From: Verrucomicrobiota bacterium
GTDB taxonomy: Bacteria; Verrucomicrobiota; Verrucomicrobiia; Limisphaerales; SIBE01
Length of the DNA: 40,843 nt
Direction of reading: 5' to 3'
Assembly: GCA_027623095.1 (NCBI GenBank)
Contig: JAQBVM010000017.1
Location: forward strand, 1-40,843
In this document: positions 16,862 to 24,800 of the stretch, in pieces
Position numbering within the stretch: the first letter of the stretch is position 1
Layout of the letters: every line of letters begins with the position of its first letter
Program-made: the position numbers and the translations under genes
Notes under the pieces: generated by a model
Databases searched by the model: none
Seen by the model: the letters and a program-made list of their open reading frames with translations, nothing else
What the model was told of the DNA's origin: nothing

Positions 16862-18294
16862 GCGATCAGTTCTTCGACGACGTTTCCGTGAACGTCGGTG
16901 AGACGAAAATCCCGGCCCGCATGCCGAAATGTAAGCTTTTCGTGGTCGAAGCCGAAGAGCTTTAGAATGGTCGCATGAAGGTCGTGGACGTGTACCTTCT
17001 TCTCGACCGCTTGAAATCCAAACTCGTCCGTGGCGCCGTGAACGTAACCGCCCTTAACGCCGCCGCCCGCCATCCACATTGTGAACCCGTAGTGGTTATG
17101 GTCTCGCCCGTTGATCTTTCCGGCGTTGGATCCAGGGGTGGGTAGCTCCACCGTCGGTGTTCGCCCGAACTCTCCGCCCCAAATGACAAGCGTGTCATCC
17201 AGCATCCCGCGCTGTTTGAGATCTTTCAAAAGCGCGCCGATCGCCTGGTCGCACTGAAGCGCCAGTTTCCGGTGGTTGATTTCGATGTCGTCATGGTTAT
17301 CCCACGGCTGCCCGGCTCCGTGCCAAACTTGGACGAATCGGACACCACGTTCCAACAGACGCCGTGCGATTAGGATTTGACGCGCCTGCGTGCCTTCTCC
17401 GTACATCTTTCGGATGGACTCAGGCTCTCGCGAAACATCAAACGCGTCCGTGGCGTCGATTTGCATTCGGTATGCCAGTTCGAATGATTGGATGCGCGCC
17501 TCCAGTTGGGCGTCCTTCTGCCGCCGCAACAGATGGCGCTGGTTCAACTGTTGGAGCAAGTCGAGCTGCGAGCGTTGTTCGGACTGTGTGCTTGTGTCGC
17601 TCTTGATGTGTTCAATCAGCTTCTCGATGCTTGTGTGCTTTGTATTGATATAGGTTCCCTGATAGACACCCGGCAGGAAACCGGACTGCCAATTTTGCGA
17701 CTCTTGAATCGGGTACCCTCCCGGACACATCGCGATGAAACCCGGCAGGTTCTGATTCTCGCTTCCGAGCCCGTAAGTCAGCCAGGAACCCAGACTTGGA
17801 CGAATCTGGCGCGCTTCTCCGCAATTCATCAGGAGCAGCGATGGTTCGTGATTCGGAACATCCGCGTGCATCGATCGAATGACGGCAATGTCATCAATGC
17901 TCTCGGCGACATGCGGGAAGAGATCGCTGACCTCGATTCCGCTTTGGCCATGTTTTGCGAACTGGAAAGGGGATGGAAACGCCGCGCCTGTCTTCCGCTC
18001 GGTTTTCAGGTTCTTTGTTGGCAGAAGTTTCCCGGCGTACGTTTGCAGCAGTGGTTTGGGATCGAACGTATCGACGTGCGACGGTCCGCCGTTCATGAAA
18101 AGGTGAATGACGCGCTTGGCTTTTCCAAGCGAGTGCGCCGTTCTGGGAGTCAACGGGGACAAAGAGGCGGGTTGAGCGGCGGTTTGCGGGAGAATCGAGG
18201 CCAATCCGAGGGCGCCCATTCCCATGCCGCTCCTCGAAAGGAACTCCCGCCGCGTTAGAAACGCGTTTTCGATATTGAATGGGTGGTGTTTCAT
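16858..18294 (-). CDS. Tat-exported DUF1501 protein
   Basis: A 478-residue protein with a twin-arginine signal: LTRREFLSRSGMGMGALGLA near the N-terminus, with RR at 15-16. The body is the DUF1501 fold, an alkaline-phosphatase/sulfatase-like domain abundant in Planctomycetes and Verrucomicrobia. Visible are VIHLFMNGGPSHVDTFDPK, MHADVPNHEPS, VQVWHGAGQPWDNHDDI and VIWGGEFGRTPTVE, whose His/Asp residues are candidate metal ligands. It is usually encoded beside a DUF1549/DUF1553 cytochrome-like protein; that partner is missing, and a DUF6797 propeller faces it instead. The catalytic activity of the family is not established; a role in polysaccharide processing is often inferred. Length is normal. 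Confidence 0.92.
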   Translation of the reverse strand: MKHHPFNIENAFLTRREFLSRSGMGMGALGLASILPQTAAQPASLSPLTPRTAHSLGKAKRVIHLFMNGGPSHVDTFDPKPLLQTYAGKLLPTKNLKTERKTGAAFPSPFQFAKHGQSGIEVSDLFPHVAESIDDIAVIRSMHADVPNHEPSLLLMNCGEARQIRPSLGSWLTYGLGSENQNLPGFIAMCPGGYPIQESQNWQSGFLPGVYQGTYINTKHTSIEKLIEHIKSDTSTQSEQRSQLDLLQQLNQRHLLRRQKDAQLEARIQSFELAYRMQIDATDAFDVSREPESIRKMYGEGTQARQILIARRLLERGVRFVQVWHGAGQPWDNHDDIEINHRKLALQCDQAIGALLKDLKQRGMLDDTLVIWGGEFGRTPTVELPTPGSNAGKINGRDHNHYGFTMWMAGGGVKGGYVHGATDEFGFQAVEKKVHVHDLHATILKLFGFDHEKLTFRHAGRDFRLTDVHGNVVEELIA

Positions 18295-18367
18295 AGAAAC
18301 GCAGTTGTGCGGACAATGTTATATGAATTCTTGAACGACGCAACATGCTGTTACGGGCGCAACCTTG

Positions 18368-18396
18368 TTGCTCGATGCCTGGTGTTTGTGTATTGT
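18368..18396 (+). promoter_or_regulatory. Possible grpE promoter
   Basis: TTGCTC (18368-18373) and TATTGT (18391-18396) are separated by 17 bases and lie 23 bases before the grpE ATG cluster at 18419. They match the sigma-70 consensus at 3 of 6 and 4 of 6 positions. I found no CIRCE inverted repeat in 18295-18418, so HrcA control is not supported. Confidence 0.3.
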
Positions 18397-18418
18397 GCCG
18401 CCGATTACGAATAATGAG

Positions 18419-19033
18419 ATGATGATGACAAACGACGAGACTAAATCGACAGTGACTGAGAACGAGGCGATGGCTGACGTGCCGTCCGACACCGGAGCGC
18501 CAGGTGTGTTACCGCAACCCGATGCGAGCCAAGGTGTTGAATTGGAACCGCTCACAGCGGAACAACTAGACGAGCTGAAAGCCAAAGCCGCCAAGTCGGA
18601 TGAGCATTGGGAGAGGTTGCTCCGAATGAGCGCCGATTTCGAAAACTTTAAGAAACGGGCGGCTCGAGAACGTCTTGACGCGATCAAGTTCGCGAATGAG
18701 TCGCTGCTTTCGAAATTGATACCCATTTTGGATAATTTTGACATGGCGGTGACCGCGGCGAACGGAACACAGGAAAACGTGTTGGAATCGATTAAAACCG
18801 GAGTTCAGATGATTCATGGGCAGCTCAAAGCTGTTTTGACTGAATCCGGCGTGGAGGAGATTGATGCCACGGATAAACCGTTTGATCCTGTCTGGCATGA
18901 AGCGGTGTCACAACAGGAGTCGGCTGACTTCCCGGAAGGAAGCGTCCTGCAGCAGATTCGAAAAGGATATAAACTCAAAGAGCGCCTCATCCGGCCGGCT
19001 AGTGTGGTGGTTGCAAAAAAAACGGTCCAGTAA
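18419..19033 (+). CDS. grpE: Nucleotide exchange factor GrpE
   Basis: GrpE, 204 residues, releases ADP from DnaK during the chaperone cycle. An acidic, disordered N-terminus (TENEAMADVPSD) is followed by the long dimerising helix (LTAEQLDELKAKAAKSDEHWERLLR, with ADFENFKKRAARER) and the C-terminal beta domain (TDKPFDPVWHEAV, then VLQQIRKGYKLKERLIRPASVVV), which is the family hallmark. Three consecutive ATG codons start at 18419, and any may be used; a TTG at 18365 would add an improbable hydrophobic extension. dnaJ follows after 6 bases, and dnaK is not in the window. Confidence 0.95.
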   Translation: MMMTNDETKSTVTENEAMADVPSDTGAPGVLPQPDASQGVELEPLTAEQLDELKAKAAKSDEHWERLLRMSADFENFKKRAARERLDAIKFANESLLSKLIPILDNFDMAVTAANGTQENVLESIKTGVQMIHGQLKAVLTESGVEEIDATDKPFDPVWHEAVSQQESADFPEGSVLQQIRKGYKLKERLIRPASVVVAKKTVQ

Positions 19034-19039
19034 GGTTCT

Positions 19040-20188
19040 ATGGCTAAACGAGATTATTACGAGGTCTTGGGCCTGGAAAAGAGTGCGAGCGCTGACGACA
19101 TCAAAAAGGCGTATCGGAAATTCGCTCTGAAATATCATCCGGATAAGAACCCCGGCGACAAGGCGGCCGAAGAGAAGTTTAAGGAATTGGGAGAGGCCTA
19201 CGAGGCGCTCAGTGATTCCCAAAAAAAGGCGGCGTACGACCAGTATGGGCATGCGGCGTTCGATCCGCGGATGCGAGCCGGCGGCGGAGGGAAGTCCGGG
19301 GGTTTTCACGATCCCTTCGACATTTTCCGAGAGGTATTCAGCGGTGGCGGTGGCGGTTCGGGAAGCATTTTTGACGACCTGTTCGGAGGAGGACAGCGCG
19401 ACCCGAGCGGTCCGCAACGGGGATCGGACTTACGCTACGATATCGAAATCACTTTTCAGGAAGCGGTCTTGGGTTGTGAGAAAGAGATTTCTCTCACAAA
19501 AATGGACGCCTGCGAGACTTGCCGGGGCACAGGGGCGGAATCCGGATCGAAGACAAAAGTCTGTGGGACTTGCGGGGGACGGGGCCAGGTCGTGTCGTCA
19601 CGGGGAATTTTCAGTATCGCACAGCCGTGTCCACAGTGTGCGGGAGCGGGAAAAGTCATTGAGCGACCCTGCAAAACCTGCCGGGGCGGTGGGCGTAAGG
19701 AACGCACCTCACGGATCAAGATTAAAATTCCTGCCGGTGTCGATACAGGTTCCCGGCTTCGATCCGCGGGCAACGGAGAAGCCGGAGGCAGAGGTGGGCC
19801 TGCCGGGGACCTGTATGTCGTTCTCCATGTGAAAGCCGACGATTTATTTGTTCGGGACGGTGACGATTTGGTGTGTGAAGTTCCCGTCCGTTTTGTCGAT
19901 GCGGCCCTCGGCGGGGAGATCGAAGTTCCGACACTCACAGGAACGTCGCAAATTCGAATCCCAGCCGGCACACAAACCGGCACTGTATTTCGTTTGAAGG
20001 GAAAAGGAGTCAAGAATGTGCAGGGTTACGGTTATGGGGATCTCCACGTTCGTGTGTCTGTTGAGGTTCCGACAAGCCTGAACAACGCGCAAAAAGCCAA
20101 GCTCCAGGAATTCGCGGAGATTTGCGATTCGACGGTGAATCCGATTAGCAAAGGCTTTTTCGAGAAAGCGAAGGGATTTTTTCGCTAA
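19040..20188 (+). CDS. dnaJ: Chaperone DnaJ (type I Hsp40)
   Basis: A 382-residue co-chaperone that delivers clients to DnaK and stimulates its ATPase. The J domain occupies residues about 4-70, with HPD at 33-35. A Gly/Phe-rich linker follows ([16 protein letters not shown] and onwards). Four zinc-finger CxxCxGxG-type repeats lie at about 155-225 ([32 protein letters not shown]), and the C-terminal substrate-binding and dimerisation domains complete a full-length type I protein. An AAGG ribosome site overlaps the grpE stop, which supports co-transcription with grpE. Confidence 0.96.
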   Translation: MAKRDYYEVLGLEKSASADDIKKAYRKFALKYHPDKNPGDKAAEEKFKELGEAYEALSDSQKKAAYDQYGHAAFDPRMRAGGGGKSGGFHDPFDIFREVFSGGGGGSGSIFDDLFGGGQRDPSGPQRGSDLRYDIEITFQEAVLGCEKEISLTKMDACETCRGTGAESGSKTKVCGTCGGRGQVVSSRGIFSIAQPCPQCAGAGKVIERPCKTCRGGGRKERTSRIKIKIPAGVDTGSRLRSAGNGEAGGRGGPAGDLYVVLHVKADDLFVRDGDDLVCEVPVRFVDAALGGEIEVPTLTGTSQIRIPAGTQTGTVFRLKGKGVKNVQGYGYGDLHVRVSVEVPTSLNNAQKAKLQEFAEICDSTVNPISKGFFEKAKGFFR

Positions 20189-20202
20189 ACAGCGCCGCCA
20201 AT

Positions 20203-20234
20203 ACTGTCGAGATCCTGCTGGGACTCTCAACAGT
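20203..20234 (+). terminator. Hairpin after dnaJ
   Basis: ACTGT-c-GAGA (20203-20212) pairs with TCTC-a-ACAGT (20225-20234) across a 12-base loop, 15 bases after the dnaJ stop. No T-tract follows, so it may be a weak or factor-assisted terminator or an attenuating structure before rsmE. Confidence 0.35.
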
Positions 20235-20306
20235 GCGCCCATTCTCAGGGTTCGTGTTTCCAGAAACGCGCAGACAAATTCATAACACACAATTAAAGGA
20301 ATTATC

Positions 20307-21056
20307 GTGCATCGATTTTTTCTACAGGATGCTGTTCATCACGAAAGCGAACTCACGCTAACGGAAAGCGAGGCCCATCACGCGCTCAGTGTTCTCAGAC
20401 TGACGAAAGGCGCGCGCCTCGTCGTGCTGGACGGTGCTGGTCACGAGTTCATGTGCGAGATGGTGGATGGGGACCGGCGTTCAGCTCGGCTCAAGATCAT
20501 TCATAAGCACAACATTCCACCTTTGCCGTATCAGTTGACCCTCTTGCAGGCGATCCCTAAGGGACGAATGATGGAAGTGATCGTGCAAAAAGCGACGGAA
20601 TTGGGAGTGGAATCGATCGTCCCGATTCTTTGCGAACGATCGGTGCCGCGGTTCGATCCTGAGGATGCCGATGGAAAAGTCCGGAAATGGACTGCCACTG
20701 CGGTGGAGGCGATCAAACAGTGTGGCCGAGCCTGGCTGCCGAGAATCGAATGTCCAGTCACGTTGAGCGAATTTTTGTCGCGAAACGAGAAACGGGATAT
20801 GACGTTGATCGCGAGCCTTCAGAACGGAGCCCGGCATCCCAGACACTATCTAGAGGCATTCGCTGCGGAGCAACAGCGCTCGCCAAATTCCGTTGCAGTC
20901 TGGATCGGGCCCGAAGGTGATTTCACGCCGGGGGAGATCCACGCGGTTACCTCGACCGGCGCACTGCCAATCACTTTGGGTCCGCTTGTCTTGAGATCCG
21001 ACACCGCCGCGATATACAGTCTGGCCGTAATCGGCTACGAACTTCAAGCGACCTGA
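20307..21056 (+). CDS. rsmE: 16S rRNA m3U1498 methyltransferase RsmE
   Basis: A 249-residue SPOUT methyltransferase that methylates N3 of U1498 in 16S rRNA. The N-terminal PUA-like domain shows MHRFFLQDA and SEAHHALSVLRLTKGARLVVLDG. The C-terminal trefoil-knot domain shows LLQAIPKGRMMEVIVQKATELGV, then WIGPEGDFTPGE, then LGPLVLRSDTAAIYSLAVIGYE, which are the SAM-binding knot signatures. The GTG at 20307 is chosen because AAAGGA lies 6 bases upstream and the family begins with M-H/R-R-F. Its length is typical. It lies behind grpE-dnaJ, an arrangement also seen in other bacteria. Confidence 0.94.
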   Translation: MHRFFLQDAVHHESELTLTESEAHHALSVLRLTKGARLVVLDGAGHEFMCEMVDGDRRSARLKIIHKHNIPPLPYQLTLLQAIPKGRMMEVIVQKATELGVESIVPILCERSVPRFDPEDADGKVRKWTATAVEAIKQCGRAWLPRIECPVTLSEFLSRNEKRDMTLIASLQNGARHPRHYLEAFAAEQQRSPNSVAVWIGPEGDFTPGEIHAVTSTGALPITLGPLVLRSDTAAIYSLAVIGYELQAT

Positions 21057-21115
21057 CGTCGCACGATCATAACGTTCAAGCGGTTCGTTACGGACATGGT
21101 GTACGAACTGACGAA

Positions 21116-22252
21116 TTAATGGATGAAGCGACCCAATTGCGGGTGAGAACCAGGGATTTCGCTTTCGAGAGTCTCCTCGCGCGGCAGGACGATTCCGAAA
21201 GTCGTCCCGCGATCAACCGCGGTTTCGAATTGGAGGGCGCCGCCATGTTTTTCAATTATGCGCGCCGCGATCGAGAGTCCCAGCCCGGTCCCCGTTTCTT
21301 TGGTCGTGAAGAACGGGTCGAAGAGCCGGTCTTGCACTGCCTTTGGAATTCCGGCTCCGGTGTCGATCACCTCCAAAATGACTGCCTGGGCTGCGTCACC
21401 CGCCTTTGCCTTGAAACCTCGGCGCGGCGATTTACCCGAGGCCATCAGGCCGCTTCGCGCGCGAAGAGTAATTGTCCCGTCGTGGCCGATACTCTCGGCG
21501 GCGTTTTGAACGAGGTTAATCAATACCTGGTCAAATTGGTCTGGATCAACCCGGATCCACAACGCCGGTGATGTGCTGACATCCAGGCGGATGGCGGCTT
21601 TCTCCAATTGCACCCCTAAAAGGCCCCGCAATCGGTGGAACAAACTTTCAGTGGTAACAGCAACCAATCGCGGTTCCGCGGGACGGGCAAATAGCAGAAC
21701 GTCTCCGACGATCCGGTCGAGGCGTTGTATCTCCTGGCCGATCACCGTGGCGTCTTCGTGTTCGGACGATTCTGGCACAAGGCTTTTTTTCAAGCCGTGC
21801 AGGCGAACGCTGATGGCAGTGAGCGGATTGCGGATCTCATGGGCAACGCCGGCGGCAAGGGTGCCGAGAGCGGCCAGTTTTTCCTGCCGCCCGATGATTG
21901 CCCGGCTCTCGACAAGTTGCGCGCGGAGCGGCCCCATCTTCCCGCGATAAATCAAGCTCGTCGCGGTAAACCCCAAAACCAGCGCCAGCACCACCAAGGC
22001 CATCAGAAGATGTTGCAGTTCTCCCACAGCTTCTTGCGAATCCTCGACAAACTCGTCCAGCGCCGTCTCGTTCGGACTCAGGATGCCGGTCTCCAAACGT
22101 TCGGCGCGGTGGAAACTCTCGTGTTGCATCGCGCCGAAATTCTTCCGCAGTTGGCTAAGTCGATGCCACGCCGTTTGACCCGCCCATCCCACAAGGCCCA
22201 TGAGCAATACGACCGCCAGGCCGAAGCCGAAGAATCGCGGATTGACATTCAT
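21116..22252 (-). CDS. Membrane-bound sensor histidine kinase
   Basis: A 378-residue two-component sensor kinase. Transmembrane helix 1 is at about 8-26 and helix 2 at about 82-102, leaving a short periplasmic segment of about 55 residues with no recognised sensor domain. The phosphoacceptor helix is GTLAAGVAHEIRNPLTA, with H138. The catalytic domain has the N box INLVQNAAESI, then VIDTGAGIP, DPFFTTKETGTGLGLS and a final GTTFGIVLP. The layout resembles NtrB/AtoS-type kinases that signal to sigma-54 activators, but no response regulator is adjacent, so the partner is unknown. The stop is at 21116, convergent with rsmE. Confidence 0.92.
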   Translation of the reverse strand: MNVNPRFFGFGLAVVLLMGLVGWAGQTAWHRLSQLRKNFGAMQHESFHRAERLETGILSPNETALDEFVEDSQEAVGELQHLLMALVVLALVLGFTATSLIYRGKMGPLRAQLVESRAIIGRQEKLAALGTLAAGVAHEIRNPLTAISVRLHGLKKSLVPESSEHEDATVIGQEIQRLDRIVGDVLLFARPAEPRLVAVTTESLFHRLRGLLGVQLEKAAIRLDVSTSPALWIRVDPDQFDQVLINLVQNAAESIGHDGTITLRARSGLMASGKSPRRGFKAKAGDAAQAVILEVIDTGAGIPKAVQDRLFDPFFTTKETGTGLGLSIAARIIEKHGGALQFETAVDRGTTFGIVLPREETLESEIPGSHPQLGRFIH

Positions 22253-22261
22253 GAGGTGGCT

Positions 22262-22326
22262 AGCGGGAAGCCACGGGTGATTTCCCGCTGGCCACCTCCG
22301 GTGGGTGCAAGGGAAACGGTGGCTTC
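22262..22326. promoter_or_regulatory. Nested inverted repeats between kinase and glycosyltransferase genes
   Basis: Three symmetric pairs are packed into 65 bases. AGCGGGAA at 22262-22269 pairs with TTCCCGCT at 22282-22289. CCACC at 22292-22296 pairs with GGTGG at 22300-22304. GAAGCCAC at 22267-22274 pairs with GTGGCTTC at 22319-22326. They lie in the divergent promoter gap. They could be operators or alternative RNA hairpins; no -10/-35 pair is convincing. Confidence 0.35.
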
Positions 22327-22423
22327 ATAAGCGGTTATTGTCCTGCCTTGAAGCATCGAGCACCTGCTGGCACAAAGCTAGCTTTATGTAAGGCGTTTAT
22401 GAATCAAACATCGAGGCACGCTT

Positions 22424-24703
22424 CTGAAACACACATCTAAAATTCAAAAGATTGCGTTTCTCGGCGATTATCTGCCGCGCAAATGCGGGATTGCCACATT
22501 CACCTCGGATCTGCTTGCCGCCGTGGCGGCCGAGCACCCTCAAAGCCAGTGCTTCGCGGTGCCTGTCAATGACATCCCTGGCGGCTACGCATATCCGGGA
22601 GCGGTCCGTTTCGAAATAGAGGAGCAGGATTTGCCGTCCTACCAGCGGGCGGCGGACTTTCTCAACATCGGCAATGCGGACATTGTGTGCGTGCAGCACG
22701 AATTCGGGATTTTCGGCGGGCCGGCCGGCAGCCATCTCCTGGCTCTGCTGCGGGAATTAAAAATGCCCGTGGTCACGACCCTCCACACCGTCTTGCTCGA
22801 GCTCAACCCGGACCAGCGGCGCGTGATGCAGGAATTGATCGCGCGCTCGACCCGGTTGGTCGTGATGACCGAACGCGGCCGGCAAATGCTGCAGGACGTT
22901 TGCCACGCGCCACCCGCCAAAATTGACGTGATCCATCATGGCATCCCGGACATCCCATTTGTCGATCCGAATTATTACAAGGATCAGTTCGGCGTGGAGG
23001 GACGAGTGGTGCTCCTCACCTTCGGTTTGCTTTCGCCGAACAAGGGAATCGAGCATGTGCTCAACGCGTTGCCTTCCATCCTTTCAGAGTTCCCCGACGT
23101 GGTCTATATCGTCCTGGGTGCGACGCATCCGAACGAAATTCGCGAGCAGGGCGAAGCCTACCGCCTGAGCCTCGAACGACTCGCAAAGAAGAACAAAGTC
23201 GAAAAGAACGTCATCTTTTACAACCGCTTCGTCGAACTCGACGAACTGAAGGAATTCATCGGCGCCGCGGACATTTACATCACCCCCTATCTCAACGAAG
23301 CGCAGATCACGTCGGGCACGCTCGCTTATACCTTTGGCGCGGGCAAAGCCGTTGTCTCCACCCCGTATTGGCACGCCGTCGAGTTGTTGGCGGAGGAACG
23401 CGGCGTGTTGGTGCCATTCGGCGACGCCCAGGCCATCGCGCGCGAAGTGACCGGATTGCTGCGTGACGAAACGCGGCGTCATGCCATGCGCAAGAATGCG
23501 TACAAGCTGGGTCGGGATATGGTTTGGAACAACGTGGCGCGGCTCTATATGCGCTCCTTCGAACAGGCGCGTCTCGAAAAAGCGGTGCTCTCTCGAAAGT
23601 CGTTCGCCACAAAAACGCTCGACCAGGCCCCGCGGGCGCTCCCGGAATTGCGATTGGATCATCTTTCGCGAATGACCGATTCGACTGGCATTTTCCAACA
23701 TGCGATCTTTTCCGTGCCGAATTTTTCGGAAGGCTACTGCACGGACGACAATGCGCGCGCGTTCATTCTGGCGGTGCTGCTCGATGAGTTGCAGCAGGAG
23801 CCGCAGCAAGCGCGGAGGCTGGCCACGACTTGCGCGGCCTTTCTGAATCATGCCTTCGATGTCAAAACCAAACGGTTCCATAATCACCTGAGTTTCGATC
23901 GCCGCTGGCTCGATGAATCCGGATCGGAAGACTGTCACGCGCGCGCGCTCTGGGCGCTGGGCCTGGGTGTGGGGCGTTCGCCCCATCGGAGTTTTCAGGT
24001 GATGGCCGGCCACCTCTTCGCGCAGGCGCTGCCCGTGGTGACCTCGTTCACGTCGCCGCGCGCGTGGGCCTTCAGCCTCATCGGCATTCACGAATACCTG
24101 CGCCGGCTCAGCGGAGACTGCGCCGCTGAACAGGTCCGTGAAGCGCTTATCGAACGACTGATGGGGCTCTACGACCGGACCGCTCAACCGGACTGGCCCT
24201 GGTTTGAAGAGGAACTCGCGTACGATAATGCCAAACTCGCGCACGCTCTGATTCTAAGCGGACGCGCAACGGGACAACCGGCGGTCTTTGAGCGCGGCCT
24301 GGAAGCGTTGCGCTGGCTGGCGGAAGTGCAAACGTCCGAGAACGGCCACTTGCGGCCCATCGGAAGCAATGGGTTTTACCGCCGGGGCGGCCCGCGCGCT
24401 CACTTTGACCAGCAACCCATCGAGGCACATTCGATGGCATCCGCCTGCCTCGAAGCGTATCGGGCCACTTCGGACCTTTGGTGGCATGAACAAGCCCAGC
24501 GCGCTTTCGACTGGTTCCTCGGTTGGAACGATCTCGGTTTGGAAGTGTACTCCCCCAGCACCGGCGGCTGCCGCGATGCGCTGCACGTGGATCGTGTCAA
24601 CCGCAACCAGGGCGCCGAATCGACCCTGGCCTTTCTGCTCTCGGTCGCCGAGATGCAACTCATGCAAAACGCCCTCACCGTATTCAACCAGCCGGTGAGT
24701 TAA
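22424..24703 (+). CDS. GT4 glycosyltransferase with helical C-terminal domain
   Basis: A large cytoplasmic GT-B fold glycosyltransferase of family GT4, transferring a sugar from a nucleotide-sugar donor. From the conventional GTG at 22523, the motifs are VCVQHEFGIFGG, VVTTLHTVL, IHHGIPDI, LLTFGLLSPNKGIEHVL and the acceptor/donor region around LNEAQITSGTLAYTFGAGKAVVSTPYWHA. Residues about 370-726 form an all-alpha, barrel-like extension (SVPNFSEGYCTDDNARAF, then FEEELAYDNAKLAHAL). Homology begins upstream of the GTG: codons from 22448 read KIAFLGDYLPRKCGIATF, the family N-terminus. No ATG, GTG or TTG lies in frame before it and after the stop at 22400-22402. A GAGG ribosome site precedes CTG at 22424, the start given here; a frameshift from the ATG at 22399 is the alternative. 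Confidence 0.85.
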   Translation: MKHTSKIQKIAFLGDYLPRKCGIATFTSDLLAAVAAEHPQSQCFAVPVNDIPGGYAYPGAVRFEIEEQDLPSYQRAADFLNIGNADIVCVQHEFGIFGGPAGSHLLALLRELKMPVVTTLHTVLLELNPDQRRVMQELIARSTRLVVMTERGRQMLQDVCHAPPAKIDVIHHGIPDIPFVDPNYYKDQFGVEGRVVLLTFGLLSPNKGIEHVLNALPSILSEFPDVVYIVLGATHPNEIREQGEAYRLSLERLAKKNKVEKNVIFYNRFVELDELKEFIGAADIYITPYLNEAQITSGTLAYTFGAGKAVVSTPYWHAVELLAEERGVLVPFGDAQAIAREVTGLLRDETRRHAMRKNAYKLGRDMVWNNVARLYMRSFEQARLEKAVLSRKSFATKTLDQAPRALPELRLDHLSRMTDSTGIFQHAIFSVPNFSEGYCTDDNARAFILAVLLDELQQEPQQARRLATTCAAFLNHAFDVKTKRFHNHLSFDRRWLDESGSEDCHARALWALGLGVGRSPHRSFQVMAGHLFAQALPVVTSFTSPRAWAFSLIGIHEYLRRLSGDCAAEQVREALIERLMGLYDRTAQPDWPWFEEELAYDNAKLAHALILSGRATGQPAVFERGLEALRWLAEVQTSENGHLRPIGSNGFYRRGGPRAHFDQQPIEAHSMASACLEAYRATSDLWWHEQAQRAFDWFLGWNDLGLEVYSPSTGGCRDALHVDRVNRNQGAESTLAFLLSVAEMQLMQNALTVFNQPVS

Positions 24704-24727
24704 GTTGAGAGTGCTTGAGTTGAGAGT
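24704..24727 (+). repeat. Short direct repeat at the island's left edge
   Basis: GTTGAGAGT occurs at 24704-24712 and again at 24719-24727, directly after the glycosyltransferase stop and before the mod gene. It sits at the proposed left junction of the accessory island, but no matching copy was noticed at the right end, so it is not claimed as an attachment site. Confidence 0.35.
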
Positions 24728-24800
24728 TAAGTGCCTCCCATTCTGGCGGCAAAGAAATCTTTCTCTTATTCACTAACTTTGGCACTCTGCGCCCCAATTC

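Noticed and set aside
18295-18418. CIRCE/HrcA operator before grpE
   Set aside because: No inverted repeat of the CIRCE type is visible; only a weak sigma-70-like pair.
23084-24244. A 386-residue minus-strand open frame
   Set aside because: It is the antisense shadow of the glycosyltransferase gene in high-GC DNA; the plus-strand protein has clear family motifs.
24704-24727. Attachment site for an integrating element
   Set aside because: The direct repeat is 9 bases and local; no matching copy was noticed at the right end and no integrase or tRNA gene is present.
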